NCBI GenBank assembly: GCA_016210495.1
Contig: JACQUC010000101.1
Location: 16,411 to 80,410 of the forward strand
From: Chloroflexota bacterium
GTDB taxonomy: Bacteria; Chloroflexota; FW602-bin22; JACPRP01
DNA length: 64,000 bases
Reading direction: 5' to 3'
The translations under genes were made by a program, and so were the position numbers. Of the stretch, positions 32,785 to 43,433 are shown piece after piece. A model generated the notes under the pieces. The model was not told the DNA's origin, searched no databases, and worked only from the letters and a program-made list of their open reading frames with translations. Positions within the stretch are counted from its first letter, which is position 1; each line of letters opens with the position of its first letter.

Positions 32785-35700
32785 TACAGGTATTCCCTCA
32801 GAGGACGTACGCTGTAGCCGTTGGACGAAGTCAGGAGCGAACTGACGACTGCGCGAAAGGTGTCAAGGCTGGTGAAACAAGGTACACCCTTTTCTACGGC
32901 TGCTCGTCTGATGGCAAATCCGTCGCGCATGGGCTGGCGGTTGTCGCCCACCGTATTGACTACTGCCTGCACGACGTCCTCTTTGATGACGTCGACCACG
33001 TTGGGGTACCCCTGGTTCAGCTTCTTGGTAATCATGCGCACGGGCAGCCCTGCACTACCGATCATGGCTGCCGTGCCCTCTGTGGCGCAGAGCGCGTAGC
33101 CCAGAGACGCGAGCTGCCGCACGATAGGCAAAGATTCCTGTTTGTCTTTGTCGGCAATGCTGAGCAGCACCGACCCCTGCACGGGCAGGTTCAGTCCCAC
33201 GGCCAAGAGCGCCTTGGTCAGGGCCGATTCGAAGGTGCTGTCAATACCCATTACCTCGCCCGTGGATTTCATCTCCGGGCCAAGGTAGGTGTCGACGCCG
33301 ACCAGCTTGGCCATAGAGAACACAGGTGCTTTGATGGCCACTAGCCTCTTCTTCTTCCATAGTCCACCTTCGTACCCTTGATCGGCAAGGCTCTTGCCGA
33401 ACATGACCAGCGTGGCGACCTGCACCATTGGCACGCCGGTCACTTTGGAAAGAAACGGCACAGTGCGACTGGCGCGGGGGTTGACTTCCAAGACGTACAC
33501 CTCGTCCTGAAAGATCACGTATTGAGCGTTCATCAGCCCCTTCACCTGCAAGCCAATGCCGATGCGACTAGTGTAATCGACTATGGTGTCCACACTCTTG
33601 GCTGACAGGTTAAGGCCCGGGTAGACAGCCATGCTATCGCCGCTGTGCACTCCTGCGCGCTCGATGTGCTCCATCACCCCCGGAATGAGGACATGTTGTC
33701 CGTCGCAGATGGCGTCAACTTCTACCTCCTTGCCTTCCAGGTATTTGTCGACAAGGATGGGATGCTTGCTAGATATCTCGGCCGCCTCCTTGACGTAGCG
33801 GACAACCTCGGTCTGGCTGCCGCAAATCTCCATCGCACGCCCACCGAGAACGTACGAGGGGCGTACCAGCACCGGGTAGCCGATGACTTCGGCGACGTTG
33901 AGCGCGTCTTCTACGGTGGTCACCGCTGCCCCGGGAGGCTGGGGGATGCCCAGATGGTTCAGGAAATCCTCGAAACGGCGCCGATCCTCGGCCAGATCGA
34001 TGGCTTCGATGCCGCTGCCCACGATGGTAATGCCTGATCGCGCCAGAGGATGCGCCAGGTTAATGGCGGTCTGGCCTCCGAACTGAACGATAGCCGGGGT
34101 GTCGTCGATCCCTTCGTTTTCGATGATATCGCGAACGCTTTCCTCGTCGAGGGCCTCGAAATACAAGCGGCTGGAGGTATCGAAATCGGTGCTCACGGTT
34201 TCGGGATTGCTGTTGACCATTATGCTGGGAATACCGGCTTCGCGAAGCGCCCAGGCCGAATGCACACTGCAGTAATCGAACTCGATTCCCTGGCCGATGC
34301 GGATCGGTCCCGAGCCGATGACGCAGGCCTTCCGTCCGCCAATGGGCTGGGCCTCGTTTTCTTGCTCATAGGAGCTGTAGAAGTAGGGCGTCACGGCCTC
34401 GAACTCCGCTGCGCAGGTGTCCACCATCTTGAAAACCGCTTTGATGTTCCACTGCTGTCGCAACTGGCGAACCTGCTCCGGGAGGCGATCGGCGAGGGTG
34501 CCTATTTGCACGTCGGAGAAGCCCAGACGTTTGGCATTCCACAATAAGTCGCGGGTGAGTGCCTCGTGCAGCAGGCGATGCTCCATACGCACGATGTTTT
34601 CGAACTTCCTCAGAAACCACGGGTCGATGCCGCTGCGACGGGCGATTTCCTCGACGCGGGAACCCCTGCGCAACGCGGCCATGGTAGCCCAAAGACGAAG
34701 GTCGTTGGGCACCTCGATAAATCCCCAAAGCTTGTCCGCCGCCGACGCGGATGTCTGGCTGTCGGAGCCGTCCTGGGCCGACCAGTTCCGATCTTCCCAC
34801 AGCAGGGAGCGTCCGCCCATTTCGAGGGCACGCACTGCCTTCTGCAGGGCTGCTTCGAAGCTGCGGTCAATAGCCATGACCTCTCCGGTTGCCTTCATTT
34901 GAGTGCCGATACTGCGATCGCCGTGAGGGAACTTGTCGAAGGGCCAGCGCGGGATCTTGACGACGCAGTAGTCCAGGGCCGGCTCGAAGGCCGCGGTCGT
35001 TTTGCCCGTGACCGCATTGGCGATCTCATCCAATCTGCGACCGACGGCTATCTTCGCCGCTACCCTGGCGATCGGGTAGCCTGTGGCCTTGGACGCCAGG
35101 GCGGAGGATCGACTCACACGCGGGTTTACCTCGATGACGTAGTAGGCGAAAGAGCGTGGGTCGAGTGCAAACTGGATGTTGCAGCCGCCCTCGATGCCGA
35201 GCGCCCTAATGATCTTGATGGAGGCCGTGCGCAGCATCTGATACTCTTTGTCCGACAGCGTTTGGCTGGGCGCTAGGACGATGCTATCGCCAGTGTGGAC
35301 GCCCATCGGGTCGATGTTCTCCATGTTGCAGATGGTTATGCAGGTATCGGCGGCGTCCCGCATAACCTCGTACTCGACCTCTTTCCAGCCGACTACGGAC
35401 TGCTCGACTAGTACCTGATGGATGGGGCTGGCCTGGACACCTGCGCTGACCACACGTTCGAGCTGCTCCATGGTTTGAGCGATGCCACCGCCAGTGCCGC
35501 CGAGAGTGAAGGCAGGGCGAACGATCACCGGCAGGCCGATGGTGTCGACAAACTCCTTCGCCTCGGCCACAGAGTAGACTGTTGCGCTGGGAGGCACCGG
35601 CTCGCCGATATCAGCGAGCAGGCGCTTGAAAAGCTCTCGATCCTCTGCTTTTTTGATTGTTTCCAATGGCGTGCCAAGCAGTCGGACACCGAATTCATCA

Positions 35701-36020
35701 AGCACGCCTGCATCGGCCAGAGCGACGGCCAGGTTAAGACCCGTCTGTCCGCCGAGCGTAGGCAGTAGTCCGTCGGGCATCTCACGCTCGATCACTCTGG
35801 CAAGAATATCCACGGTGAGCGGCTCGATATAGACGATGTCGGCAATGCCTTCGTCGGTCATAATGGTGGCCGGATTTGAGTTTACCAGCACAGACACGAC
35901 GCCCTCTTCGCGCAGGGCTTTGCAGGCTTGGGCTCCGGCGTAATCAAACTCGGCGGCCTGACCTATGATGATCGGCCCAGACCCTATTACGAGCACCTTC
36001 TTGACTGGATTCCACGCCAT
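32784..36020 (-). CDS. carB: Carbamoyl-phosphate synthase large subunit
   Basis: 1078 aa, full length. Two homologous ATP-grasp halves: the first opens [21 protein letters not shown] and the second [20 protein letters not shown], as expected for the carboxyphosphate and carbamoyl-phosphate steps. An oligomerisation region separates them, and an MGS-like allosteric domain closes the protein (about 940-1078). Together with CarA it makes carbamoyl phosphate from glutamine, bicarbonate and ATP for pyrimidine, and arginine, synthesis. It lies 6 bp after carA. Confidence 0.98.
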   Translation of the reverse strand: MAWNPVKKVLVIGSGPIIIGQAAEFDYAGAQACKALREEGVVSVLVNSNPATIMTDEGIADIVYIEPLTVDILARVIEREMPDGLLPTLGGQTGLNLAVALADAGVLDEFGVRLLGTPLETIKKAEDRELFKRLLADIGEPVPPSATVYSVAEAKEFVDTIGLPVIVRPAFTLGGTGGGIAQTMEQLERVVSAGVQASPIHQVLVEQSVVGWKEVEYEVMRDAADTCITICNMENIDPMGVHTGDSIVLAPSQTLSDKEYQMLRTASIKIIRALGIEGGCNIQFALDPRSFAYYVIEVNPRVSRSSALASKATGYPIARVAAKIAVGRRLDEIANAVTGKTTAAFEPALDYCVVKIPRWPFDKFPHGDRSIGTQMKATGEVMAIDRSFEAALQKAVRALEMGGRSLLWEDRNWSAQDGSDSQTSASAADKLWGFIEVPNDLRLWATMAALRRGSRVEEIARRSGIDPWFLRKFENIVRMEHRLLHEALTRDLLWNAKRLGFSDVQIGTLADRLPEQVRQLRQQWNIKAVFKMVDTCAAEFEAVTPYFYSSYEQENEAQPIGGRKACVIGSGPIRIGQGIEFDYCSVHSAWALREAGIPSIMVNSNPETVSTDFDTSSRLYFEALDEESVRDIIENEGIDDTPAIVQFGGQTAINLAHPLARSGITIVGSGIEAIDLAEDRRRFEDFLNHLGIPQPPGAAVTTVEDALNVAEVIGYPVLVRPSYVLGGRAMEICGSQTEVVRYVKEAAEISSKHPILVDKYLEGKEVEVDAICDGQHVLIPGVMEHIERAGVHSGDSMAVYPGLNLSAKSVDTIVDYTSRIGIGLQVKGLMNAQYVIFQDEVYVLEVNPRASRTVPFLSKVTGVPMVQVATLVMFGKSLADQGYEGGLWKKKRLVAIKAPVFSMAKLVGVDTYLGPEMKSTGEVMGIDSTFESALTKALLAVGLNLPVQGSVLLSIADKDKQESLPIVRQLASLGYALCATEGTAAMIGSAGLPVRMITKKLNQGYPNVVDVIKEDVVQAVVNTVGDNRQPMRDGFAIRRAAVEKGVPCFTSLDTFRAVVSSLLTSSNGYSVRPLREYL

Positions 36021-36026
36021 TCCGTA

Positions 36027-37151
36027 TTACCCGCCCCTGCTGACTACCAGGCTACAAAAGCGATCGAAAAGATACTGATTGTCCTGAGGACCGGGAGAGC
36101 CCTCGGGATGGTACTGAACCGAGAATACCGGTTCGGTGGCATGCGCCAGGCCTTCGACAGAGCCATCGTTTAGATTGAAATGGCTGACAAAGTAGCCGTT
36201 CTCCCTTGGTATGCTATCGCGGTCGACCTGAAACTCGTGGTTTTGCGATGTTATGTAAACCCGGTTGGTGATGACATCTCTTACGGGATGGTTGCCGCCG
36301 TGGTGGCCGAACTTTAGCCGGCTGGTGGTTGCTCCGATCGCCAGGCCCAGGAGCTGATGTCCAAGACAGATCCCGAACAAAGGCATCCGCCGCTCCAGGA
36401 GACCGCGCACTACCTGGGCCAGTTCCGGAAGCGAAGCCGGATCGCCGGGGCCGTTGGAGACCAAGACGCCTTGAGGTGAGAGCTCCAAGATATCTTCAAC
36501 GTGCACGTCGTGCGGGACCACGACGACCTCTGTGCCGCGTCCGCTCATTGACCGGAGAATGTTTTCCTTTATGCCGCAGTCGATTACGGCTATCCTGGGA
36601 TCCGTTGCGGGACGCTCGCCCGAGTCTGACGCGCCCAGGAAAGCGTAGCGCTGGCTAATCGAGGCTTGGGCCACCAGGTCCTGTTCTGAGAGAGGAACTA
36701 TTCGTCGCGCCTTCCGAACCAACTGCTCGATGTCGCCTTGGTCTTCGAGCGGAGACAGGACGGCACGAAGGGTGCCCTTCGTCCGAAGGTGACGCGTCAA
36801 TGCCCGCGTGTCGAAGCCAAAGATCCCAGGAATACCGTACTTGATCAGGTAGGCGTGCAGATCGGTCTCGGCACGCCAGTTGCTGTAGTCCAGGCTCAGG
36901 TCCCTGACGGCAAGCCCTGCAAGCCACGGCCTGCGAGACTCCGCATCTTTGTCGGCCACGCCGTAGTTACCGATGAGAGGATAGGTGAGGGCGACGATCT
37001 GGCCCCGGTAGGAAGGGTCTGTGCATATCTCCTGGTATCCCGTCATGCAGGTGTTGAACACGACTTCGCCTTCGCCGACCACATCGGCTCCGAAGGCATA
37101 GCCGTGAAAGGCTCGCCCGTCTTCCAAAACCAGCGCTGCCCTCTTGCTCAT
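36027..37151 (-). CDS. carA: Carbamoyl-phosphate synthase small subunit (glutaminase)
   Basis: 374 aa from the ATG at 37151 (MSKRAALVLEDGRAFHGY); a longer frame exists but overlaps pyrC and is not family-like. The N-terminal CarA domain (GEVVFNTCMTGYQEICTDPS) is followed by a class I glutamine amidotransferase with nucleophile Cys in FGICLGHQLLGLA, and His/Glu in VQYHPEGSPGPQD. It supplies ammonia to CarB through the tunnel. The start overlaps the pyrC stop as ATGA. Confidence 0.97.
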   Translation of the reverse strand: MSKRAALVLEDGRAFHGYAFGADVVGEGEVVFNTCMTGYQEICTDPSYRGQIVALTYPLIGNYGVADKDAESRRPWLAGLAVRDLSLDYSNWRAETDLHAYLIKYGIPGIFGFDTRALTRHLRTKGTLRAVLSPLEDQGDIEQLVRKARRIVPLSEQDLVAQASISQRYAFLGASDSGERPATDPRIAVIDCGIKENILRSMSGRGTEVVVVPHDVHVEDILELSPQGVLVSNGPGDPASLPELAQVVRGLLERRMPLFGICLGHQLLGLAIGATTSRLKFGHHGGNHPVRDVITNRVYITSQNHEFQVDRDSIPRENGYFVSHFNLNDGSVEGLAHATEPVFSVQYHPEGSPGPQDNQYLFDRFCSLVVSRGG

Positions 37152-38554
37152 CTTAGTTCCCAAACCCTCTCCACACCGGCGGGCGATTCTCCGATACCGA
37201 TGCCGGCTCGGCTGTGAACCACATTGCCTTGGACGAGTGTGCAAACCACGCGCCCTCGTAGGCTCAATCCGGCGAGGGGTGTGTTCCTGCCTTTTGAACG
37301 GAACGAGGACGGATCCACTACCCACTCCTCGTCGGGGTCAAAGATAGTGATATCCGCCGGGGCGCCCTCTGCGAGCGTGCCAAGGGACAGATTCAATACC
37401 CTGGCCGGCCCGACGGTCATCTTGGCCACAAGTGTTGTCAAATCCAGATCCTCACGGTGCACCAGGGTCATCAACGCACCCAGGGCAGTCTCGAGGCCCG
37501 AGATTCCAAACGCAGCGAAATCGTACTCGCACTGCTTGTCCACGATGGTGTGGGGTGCGTGATCGGTAGCGATCGCATCGATGGTACCGTCTTTGAGACC
37601 TTCGATCAGCGCCGCAATGTCGCTGGCGCGTCGCAGAGGGGGATTCACCTTGGTATTGGTGTCATAGGGTGGAGTGGGTCCCCAATAAGGGAACATGAGG
37701 CCCCAACTGACGCGCTGGCCGGCAACCCAGTCCTCTGTCAGGGTGAGGTGATGGGGCGTGACTTCCGCGGTCACCGACAGGCCCCTGGCTTTGGCCCGGC
37801 GAACGAGATCGACAGAGCCAGCCGAACTGACGTGCGCAAGGTGAAGTTTGCCGCCTACGAGCTCGGCTAGTGCGATGTCGCGCGCCACCATAATGTCCTC
37901 AGCCGCGGCAGGCATCCCCTTGAGGCCGAGTCTGGTGGCGATGACGCCCTCGTTTACCACGCCGTCCTTTGCCAGTTGCAGATCCTCGCAGTGAGAGATA
38001 ATGGGCTTGCCCAGCATTCGCGCGTAGTCGAGGGCGCTGCGCATGATGCGACTGTTCGAAACGGGATTGCCATCGTCGGAGAAACCCACTGCACTCCCAC
38101 GTGCAAGCTCGGCCATTTCGGTGAGCTCGGCGCCGTCGCGGTTCTTGGTGATGGCCGCGATGGGAAGTACGCGCACGACCGCTTCGGCTGCTGCGGTTCT
38201 CTTGACCAGGTCAAGCGTGGCCGCGTTGTCGATGGCCGGATTCGTGTTAGGCATGCAGCAAATGGTGGTAAATCCCCCCGCCGCGGCAGATCGACTTCCA
38301 GTAGCTATGGTCTCCTTTTCCTCGTAGCCGGGCTCGCGCAGGTGGCTGTGCAGGTCGATGAAGCCGGGGGAGACGATGAGGCCGCTGGCGTCGATCACGT
38401 GTAGGTCCGAGTCAGCGCTGATTCCCCGCCCCGGAAGGTCAAAGCCGCCTGAGTAGACCCCTGCAATCTTGCCATCGCGGATCAGGATATCGCCGATGGA
38501 GTCCAGCCCTTGGGATGGATCGATGATTCTTCCGCCTTTGACGATAGTCGGCAT
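37148..38554 (-). CDS. pyrC: Dihydroorotase
   Basis: 468 aa; length and motifs fit the long multifunctional-type (class I) dihydroorotase. Metal-binding DLHSHLREPGYEEKETI, later His residues in HCEDLQLAKD and LHLAHVSSAG, and the Asp in ATDHAPHT, all complete. Cyclises carbamoyl aspartate to dihydroorotate. The start follows GGAGGAAGATGCT. It lies 22 bp after pyrB. Confidence 0.96.
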   Translation of the reverse strand: MPTIVKGGRIIDPSQGLDSIGDILIRDGKIAGVYSGGFDLPGRGISADSDLHVIDASGLIVSPGFIDLHSHLREPGYEEKETIATGSRSAAAGGFTTICCMPNTNPAIDNAATLDLVKRTAAAEAVVRVLPIAAITKNRDGAELTEMAELARGSAVGFSDDGNPVSNSRIMRSALDYARMLGKPIISHCEDLQLAKDGVVNEGVIATRLGLKGMPAAAEDIMVARDIALAELVGGKLHLAHVSSAGSVDLVRRAKARGLSVTAEVTPHHLTLTEDWVAGQRVSWGLMFPYWGPTPPYDTNTKVNPPLRRASDIAALIEGLKDGTIDAIATDHAPHTIVDKQCEYDFAAFGISGLETALGALMTLVHREDLDLTTLVAKMTVGPARVLNLSLGTLAEGAPADITIFDPDEEWVVDPSSFRSKGRNTPLAGLSLRGRVVCTLVQGNVVHSRAGIGIGESPAGVERVWELR

Positions 38555-38576
38555 AGCATCTTCCTCCGGTTAGCTG

Positions 38577-39521
38577 TCAGGCCTGTCGGTTCTGGCGACC
38601 TGCCAGCAGGTAGAGAAGGGCCATCCTAACCGCGACACCATTGGCAACCTGTTGCTCGATAACAGAATGAGAACTATACGCCACATCCGGCGCGATCTCA
38701 ACGCCCTCGTTCATGGGCCCCGGGTGCATCACCAGGACGCCAGGTTTTGCCCTGCTGATTCGCTCCGAGGTAAGTTGGTAGAGCTGCACGTACTCGCGCA
38801 AGCTCGGAAGCAGTCCGCCTTGCTGTCTCTCTTTTTGAATCCTGAGGCCCATGACCACGTCGGCGTCGATCAGGGCTCTGTCGATATCGTGTTCTATGTT
38901 GAGCTCTGGCAGCTCTCCTCGCGCTCCGTCGCTTCCCAACACCGGCATCAAAGTGGGGGGCCCGCATAGCGTCACCTTGGCTCCCATTTTCGCAAGACCC
39001 CAGATGTTCGAGCGGGCCACGCGACTGTGCAGGATGTCACCGACGATTACCACCGAGAGTCCGGCGATGCGGCCAAGCTTCTCCCGAATCGTGTAGAGGT
39101 CGAGTAGGGCCTGCGTGGGATGCGCGTGCCAGCCGTCGCCGGCATTGATAACCGACCCCTCCAGGTGCTGCGCGACCAGATAAGGCGCGCCGGACTGGGA
39201 GTGACGCAGGACGATGATATCCGCCCCGAGCGCCTGCAAAGTCCTGATCGTGTCCACCAGGGACTCACCTTTGGAAATGGAGCTGGTCGAGGCCGTAACG
39301 TTGACCACGTCGGCCGACAGGTTCTTGGCGGCGAGCTCAAAGGAGACTCTGGTTCTAGTGCTGGCCTCGTAGAAAAGTATGACGACAGTCCTGCCTCTCA
39401 GAGGTGGCACTCTCTTGATGGGACGAGAAAGCACCTCCTTCATCGCGTCCGTCGTTTCCAAAACAAGGCCTATTTCCTCGGGCGTGAAATCGTCCAGGTC
39501 CAGAACATCTTTCCTGTTCAT
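38577..39521 (-). CDS. pyrB: Aspartate carbamoyltransferase catalytic subunit
   Basis: 314 aa. Carbamoyl-phosphate site in [17 protein letters not shown]; aspartate-binding and later motifs [35 protein letters not shown] and [11 protein letters not shown]. No regulatory subunit PyrI is present, as expected with PyrR control. It starts 23 bp after pyrR with AGGAGAG ahead. Confidence 0.97.
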   Translation of the reverse strand: MNRKDVLDLDDFTPEEIGLVLETTDAMKEVLSRPIKRVPPLRGRTVVILFYEASTRTRVSFELAAKNLSADVVNVTASTSSISKGESLVDTIRTLQALGADIIVLRHSQSGAPYLVAQHLEGSVINAGDGWHAHPTQALLDLYTIREKLGRIAGLSVVIVGDILHSRVARSNIWGLAKMGAKVTLCGPPTLMPVLGSDGARGELPELNIEHDIDRALIDADVVMGLRIQKERQQGGLLPSLREYVQLYQLTSERISRAKPGVLVMHPGPMNEGVEIAPDVAYSSHSVIEQQVANGVAVRMALLYLLAGRQNRQA

Positions 39522-39544
39522 ACATCGCTCTCCTGAGAGCGGCC

Positions 39545-40099
<555 letters not shown>

Positions 40100-40162
40100 C
40101 TAAGAACGACTTAGAAATTATCTCAACAGCGAGGTTTGGTTCAAAGCGAGCCGCGCCACCCA

Positions 40163-40186
40163 GGGCGAGGAGACCTCGCCCCTACG
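40163..40186. repeat. Palindromic repeat, family B (AGG/CCT stem)
   Basis: GGGCGAGG-AGA-CCTCGCCCCTACG. It lies between the pyr attenuator and the pyrR ribosome site, so it is transcribed only when the attenuator reads through. Confidence 0.8.
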
Positions 40187-40210
40187 AACTGAGAGAATTT
40201 CCTAGCGTAC

Positions 40211-40249
40211 AAAAAAGGCTTCCTGCTGAGGTTGCTTCAGCAAGAAGCC
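40211..40249 (-). terminator. pyr leader attenuator terminator
   Basis: Minus strand stem GGCTTCTTGCTGA / TCAGCAGGAAGCC (one G-U) with a 7-nt loop, then six T residues (40216-40211). A classical intrinsic terminator ahead of pyrR. Confidence 0.92.
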
Positions 40250-40276
40250 ATCTTGACTGTGGACACTCAACCCTCC

Positions 40277-40301
40277 CCTTATCAGCCTCACTGGACTGAT
40301 T
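40277..40301 (-). promoter_or_regulatory. PyrR-binding loop in the pyr leader
   Basis: Minus strand ATCAGTCCAGTGAGGCTGAT, matching the established binding-loop core AGUCC-A-G-N-GAGG-CU within a short stem. PyrR bound here would keep the antiterminator from forming and let the terminator at 40211-40249 fold. Confidence 0.9.
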
Positions 40302-40338
40302 TAAAGGTTCGTCGACAATCTAGCTCAACGTCGCGCCT

Positions 40339-40367
40339 ATTATAACATAGGCTGGGGAGAGGTTCAA
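40339..40367 (-). promoter_or_regulatory. pyr operon promoter
   Basis: Minus strand TTGAAC (40367-40362), 17-bp spacer, TATAAT (40344-40339). Leader of about 240 nt to pyrR. Confidence 0.85.
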
Positions 40368-40398
40368 GCGAAAAACGAGCGAGCGACCAAAAAACGGA

Positions 40399-41451
40399 TC
40401 ACTTTGCACGCGCCAGCGCAGCCGCACGATCGTGTCCTATGTCCTCGGCCGCGACGAGGCGCAGGAATTCGGCTGCCGATTCGGGGAGTGCTGTGTTGAT
40501 CATAATTCCCGCCCCAAGCTCAAAACCGGCGGCAATCGATAACTTGGGTCGGATCTCGACGTGCCAGTGGTAATCGCTGTCTCCCAGATCTCTATATGGA
40601 GCAGTATGGATGTAGAGATTAAACGGCGGATCGTTCAGACCGTAATACAGCTTGCCCAGAACATTTCGCAGGGCATCGGCAAACGAGTGCTGCTGGTAAT
40701 CGTTCATGGTCTCGAAGCGCGAACTGTGATACCTTGGGAATACCCACGACTCGAAAGGAACGCGCGACGCGAAGGGAGCGAACACAACGAATGCGTCGTT
40801 TTCGTAGATCATTCGGTGGCCGATGCGCGACTCATAGCTAATCATATCACAATAGCCGCACGTTTCTTTTTCCTGCCGGTAACGTTTGAGGCCCTGAATC
40901 TCTTGCGCGACGTAGGGCGGTATGAGTGGTATTCCAAACAACTGGGCGTGTGGATGCTCCCTAGAGGCTCCCGCTTCGCGGCCGTGGTTCACGATGATGA
41001 GCATATACCTTACAACCGGGTTGTCCTTGTGCGCAAGAAGTCGGTCGACATAGGCCTTGACGACCAAGCTGACGTCTTCCAACGGCAGTTGGCCTAGATC
41101 CTTGTAGTGTTCCGGATTGTTGATCAGAACCTCGTGAACGCCGAGGCCGCCCATGACTAGGTATGGGCCGACATGCCGAGGGTTAAGCTCGCCGTGCGCA
41201 GGGCCGAAAGCAGGATAAAGATTGGGAACGACCCGTACCTTCCAGCCCGGGCCGTCGTCTGCCATCGCGGGTTCCCGATAGGCCATGACTTCGGGCGGCG
41301 TCTCGCTCTCCCGTCCAGTGCAGAATGGACATTCTTCGCTGGCCTTGACCACGACTTTAGGCGCCTGGGTAAAAGTGTGCGGTCGCTTGGCGCGCTCTAC
41401 CGCTATTGCCACCCAATCAAGGGTGATGGGATCTTGACGTAGCTCAGGCAT
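40399..41451 (-). CDS. galT: Galactose-1-phosphate uridylyltransferase
   Basis: 350 aa from the ATG at 41451, placed by GGAGG 7 nt upstream; an in-frame extension to 41529 lacks a site. HIT-superfamily nucleotidyltransferase: zinc-type C41-x2-C44 (CPFC), the His-x-His nucleophile loop in SREHPHAQLFG, a second CGYCDMISYE and a C-terminal YHWHVEIRPK. Leloir pathway: exchanges UMP between UDP-glucose and galactose-1-phosphate; related enzymes use ADP-glucose, so substrate specificity is inference. No other gal gene is adjacent. Confidence 0.93.
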   Translation of the reverse strand: MPELRQDPITLDWVAIAVERAKRPHTFTQAPKVVVKASEECPFCTGRESETPPEVMAYREPAMADDGPGWKVRVVPNLYPAFGPAHGELNPRHVGPYLVMGGLGVHEVLINNPEHYKDLGQLPLEDVSLVVKAYVDRLLAHKDNPVVRYMLIIVNHGREAGASREHPHAQLFGIPLIPPYVAQEIQGLKRYRQEKETCGYCDMISYESRIGHRMIYENDAFVVFAPFASRVPFESWVFPRYHSSRFETMNDYQQHSFADALRNVLGKLYYGLNDPPFNLYIHTAPYRDLGDSDYHWHVEIRPKLSIAAGFELGAGIMINTALPESAAEFLRLVAAEDIGHDRAAALARAK

Positions 41452-41747
41452 TCCGCAACCTCCTCTCAAACCTGTTGGGCTGGCAACCACCGCCTCCGCG
41501 AGACGATGGCCTCGATTCGTGCTGCCCACTGCAAGGTGGAGAGCGATCCCATCCTAAAAGCGGTTAGCCGCAAGAACCATACCATTGCCCCGTCCCCCCT
41601 ACCTGGCTAGAAAAGACCCGGAAAGCCTAACATAAGATCGGCAGGAATTCAAGTACTTTGGCACGGCAAAGAGGGCTATTTTGGCAATTGCCGAGGCGAG
41701 GACGCGGGGCAGGTATGCCCTAGTTATTCAGAGTCCGCGGCGCACGA
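41452..41747. other. Intergenic region upstream of galT with no identified feature
   Basis: Part of a 442-bp gap. I see no gene, RNA or clear promoter for galT here. A TGGCACG word at about 41665 lacks the TTGC partner of sigma-54 sites. Confidence 0.5.
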
Positions 41748-41782
41748 GTCACCCTGAGTCCGCCGCAGGCGGACTCAGGGTG
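41748..41782. repeat. Perfect 16-bp palindrome with 3-nt loop
   Basis: TCACCCTGAGTCCGCC (41748-41763), loop GCA, exact complement (41767-41782). A repeat-type element or bidirectional hairpin upstream of the DUF1989 promoter; no T-run. Confidence 0.7.
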
Positions 41783-41827
41783 ACAGTCTTACCGAAAGCC
41801 TGAACAGATACCGGGTGCCTCGGGTTG

Positions 41828-41855
41828 TTGACAAGGTAGTGGTTGTGGTTAGAAT
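41828..41855 (+). promoter_or_regulatory. Promoter for the DUF1989 gene
   Basis: TTGACA (41828-41833), 16-bp spacer, TAGAAT (41850-41855), about 30 nt before the ATG. Confidence 0.75.
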
Positions 41856-41893
41856 ACAGAGTAGCTAATGCTCAACAAACTGGGAGGTGAGAG

Positions 41894-42499
41894 ATGCCCG
41901 CAAAGCTAGCCAAAGACCTGGTTATCCCCAAGTGCGAAGGAAGGGCCTTCGAGGTCTTGCGTGGCCAGGTGTTCAGGGTGGTCGAGTTTGAGGGACCTCA
42001 GGTGGGCGACATGACGCTGCTGAATCTGAGGGATTTCCGCGAGACGTTCAGCTCGCAGCTCACGGCTTCGGCCAACAACAAATCGTTTAGAAAAGCAAGC
42101 AAGCTGATATCTTGCCCGCCTTTTCTGAGGCAGATGGCCTCGGTCATAGACGATAAGACTGGGGTACACTGGGTGCACGGAAGATGCACGCGGCTCTTCT
42201 ACGAGCTCAGAGGACAGAAGAACCATCGAAACTGCCAGGATAACATCGTGGAATCGCTGGTCCCCTGGGGGCTGAGCGAATACGAGGTTCCTTTCGGTAC
42301 ATTCAACATCTTTATGAACGTGGAGATGGACGAGAACTGCCACTATCTTATTAAGGAACCGATAGCGGTGAAAGGGGATTACATCGACTTCGTCGCCGAG
42401 ATGGACCTGCTCGTATCGATCTCGGCGTGCCCCCTGGAGGACGCCTGCAATGCATACGAGCCCAAGTCGCTTCAGGTGCAGATATTCGAGGATCTGTAG
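41894..42499 (+). CDS. DUF1989 family protein (urea-carboxylase-associated type)
   Basis: 201 aa, start ATG with GGGAGGTGAGAG upstream. Family features: GQVFRVVEFEGPQVGDMTLLN near the start, NCQDNIVESLVPWGL, VPFGTFNIFMNVEMDENCHY, and the Cys-rich end SACPLEDACNAYEPKSLQVQI. Members occur beside urea carboxylase or amine-handling genes, and a cupin-like metal site built from the conserved Cys/His has been proposed. No urea or guanidine genes are near, so the role here is open. Single-gene transcript. Confidence 0.85.
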   Translation: MPAKLAKDLVIPKCEGRAFEVLRGQVFRVVEFEGPQVGDMTLLNLRDFRETFSSQLTASANNKSFRKASKLISCPPFLRQMASVIDDKTGVHWVHGRCTRLFYELRGQKNHRNCQDNIVESLVPWGLSEYEVPFGTFNIFMNVEMDENCHYLIKEPIAVKGDYIDFVAEMDLLVSISACPLEDACNAYEPKSLQVQIFEDL

Positions 42500-42743
42500 C
42501 CTGCGGATGTCAACATGTCGATGGCAAGGGTCGAAGCAGCGGAAAGGAAACAAATAGGATCTCGTATAGATGCGCGCTTGTTGAGCAAAATGCCTATGTG
42601 GAAAACTAACACATTCCTACTAAGGAATGGCCCCACCTAGTCACATGTAACTATTACAAAGATAGTTATGTTCCTGTCGCAAAACAGCCCGTTTAGAGGA
42701 TAGATTCCCGTTCAAGGTAAGCCTATCATCAGACGCAGGGGAT

Positions 42744-43133
42744 GTGCCGAGCGTGAGTCGCAATGAAGCGTGGAGCAGGTGCGTCGGTTTGTCAAACCTT
42801 CGGGTGCTCATCGTATACAGCCAGCTTCTGCTGGCCAGGGCTATCGAAGACGCGTTAAGGGGCCAGGAGGGCTTGGAGGTCATTACCATCGACGGTGCCC
42901 AATCGGATGCCAACCTGCAAGTCAAGTCCCTGTGTCCCGACGTGGTCGTGCTGGACCGTCACGAGGCTGATCATTCTGGAACTGTCCCGGAGGTCTGTCG
43001 TGACAACCCGGGAACAAAGGTGATCATCATCGACCACGGGAGCAACGACGTGTGCGTGTTTCGCGTCTTTTACGAGAAGGTTAGGGCTGATGAGCCGAGA
43101 GATCTCATTCCACTCATCTGCTCGTCGCATTGA
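42744..43133 (+). CDS. Degenerate receiver-like protein
   Basis: 129 aa from GTG 42744 (GCAGGGG upstream); GTG 42753 is possible. A receiver-type alpha/beta pattern is visible: first strand LRVLIVYSQLLLARAIEDAL, then VVVLDRHEAD at the phospho-acceptor strand, then VIIIDHGSND. The usual acidic pair after strand 1 is replaced by Tyr-Ser and the Thr and Lys switch positions are not clear, so metal-dependent phosphorylation is unlikely even though an Asp is present in VLDRH. The fold is cut short at about 105 residues. It lies 300 bp upstream of an intact NarL-type regulator and could be a diverged partner or a decaying gene. Confidence 0.55.
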   Translation: MPSVSRNEAWSRCVGLSNLRVLIVYSQLLLARAIEDALRGQEGLEVITIDGAQSDANLQVKSLCPDVVVLDRHEADHSGTVPEVCRDNPGTKVIIIDHGSNDVCVFRVFYEKVRADEPRDLIPLICSSH

Positions 43134-43243
43134 CTTCGCGGGCGACGATCTCACGGCCGTGGAACCAGGCCGACTATGGTTGGAATGCTGACGAGGGTGT
43201 GAGTAAAAGTCCAAATCAAACCTCCTCCTTCTTATGTCGGGCA

Positions 43244-43274
43244 GGGCTGAAGGATACCTCCTCCCCTTCAGCCC
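43244..43274. repeat. 10-bp inverted repeat upstream of the NarL-type regulator
   Basis: GGGCTGAAGG (43244-43253) / CCTTCAGCCC (43265-43274), 11-nt loop. It may end the upstream transcript or act as an operator. The rest of 43134-43313 shows nothing further. Confidence 0.5.
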
Positions 43275-43313
43275 GCCCACTTACTTTCACGTCGGAAGTT
43301 CGACACCCGCTCC

Positions 43314-43343
43314 TTGTAACATTCGATTCGCTCGTGTTATACT
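43314..43343 (+). promoter_or_regulatory. Promoter for the NarL-type regulator
   Basis: TTGTAA (43314-43319), 18-bp spacer, TATACT (43338-43343). Confidence 0.55.
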
Positions 43344-43433
43344 GTTTCGGGCCATATCGCGCGTCAGCTCCACTCCCGGAGCGGTTGGTCGGCGGCCGGC
43401 TCGAGTCCAAGGCGTGAAAAGGAGGATCTCACC

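Noticed and set aside
41661..41676. TGGCACGGCAAAG word as a second sigma-54 promoter
   Set aside because: No TTGC at the -12 position and no gene start at a suitable distance.
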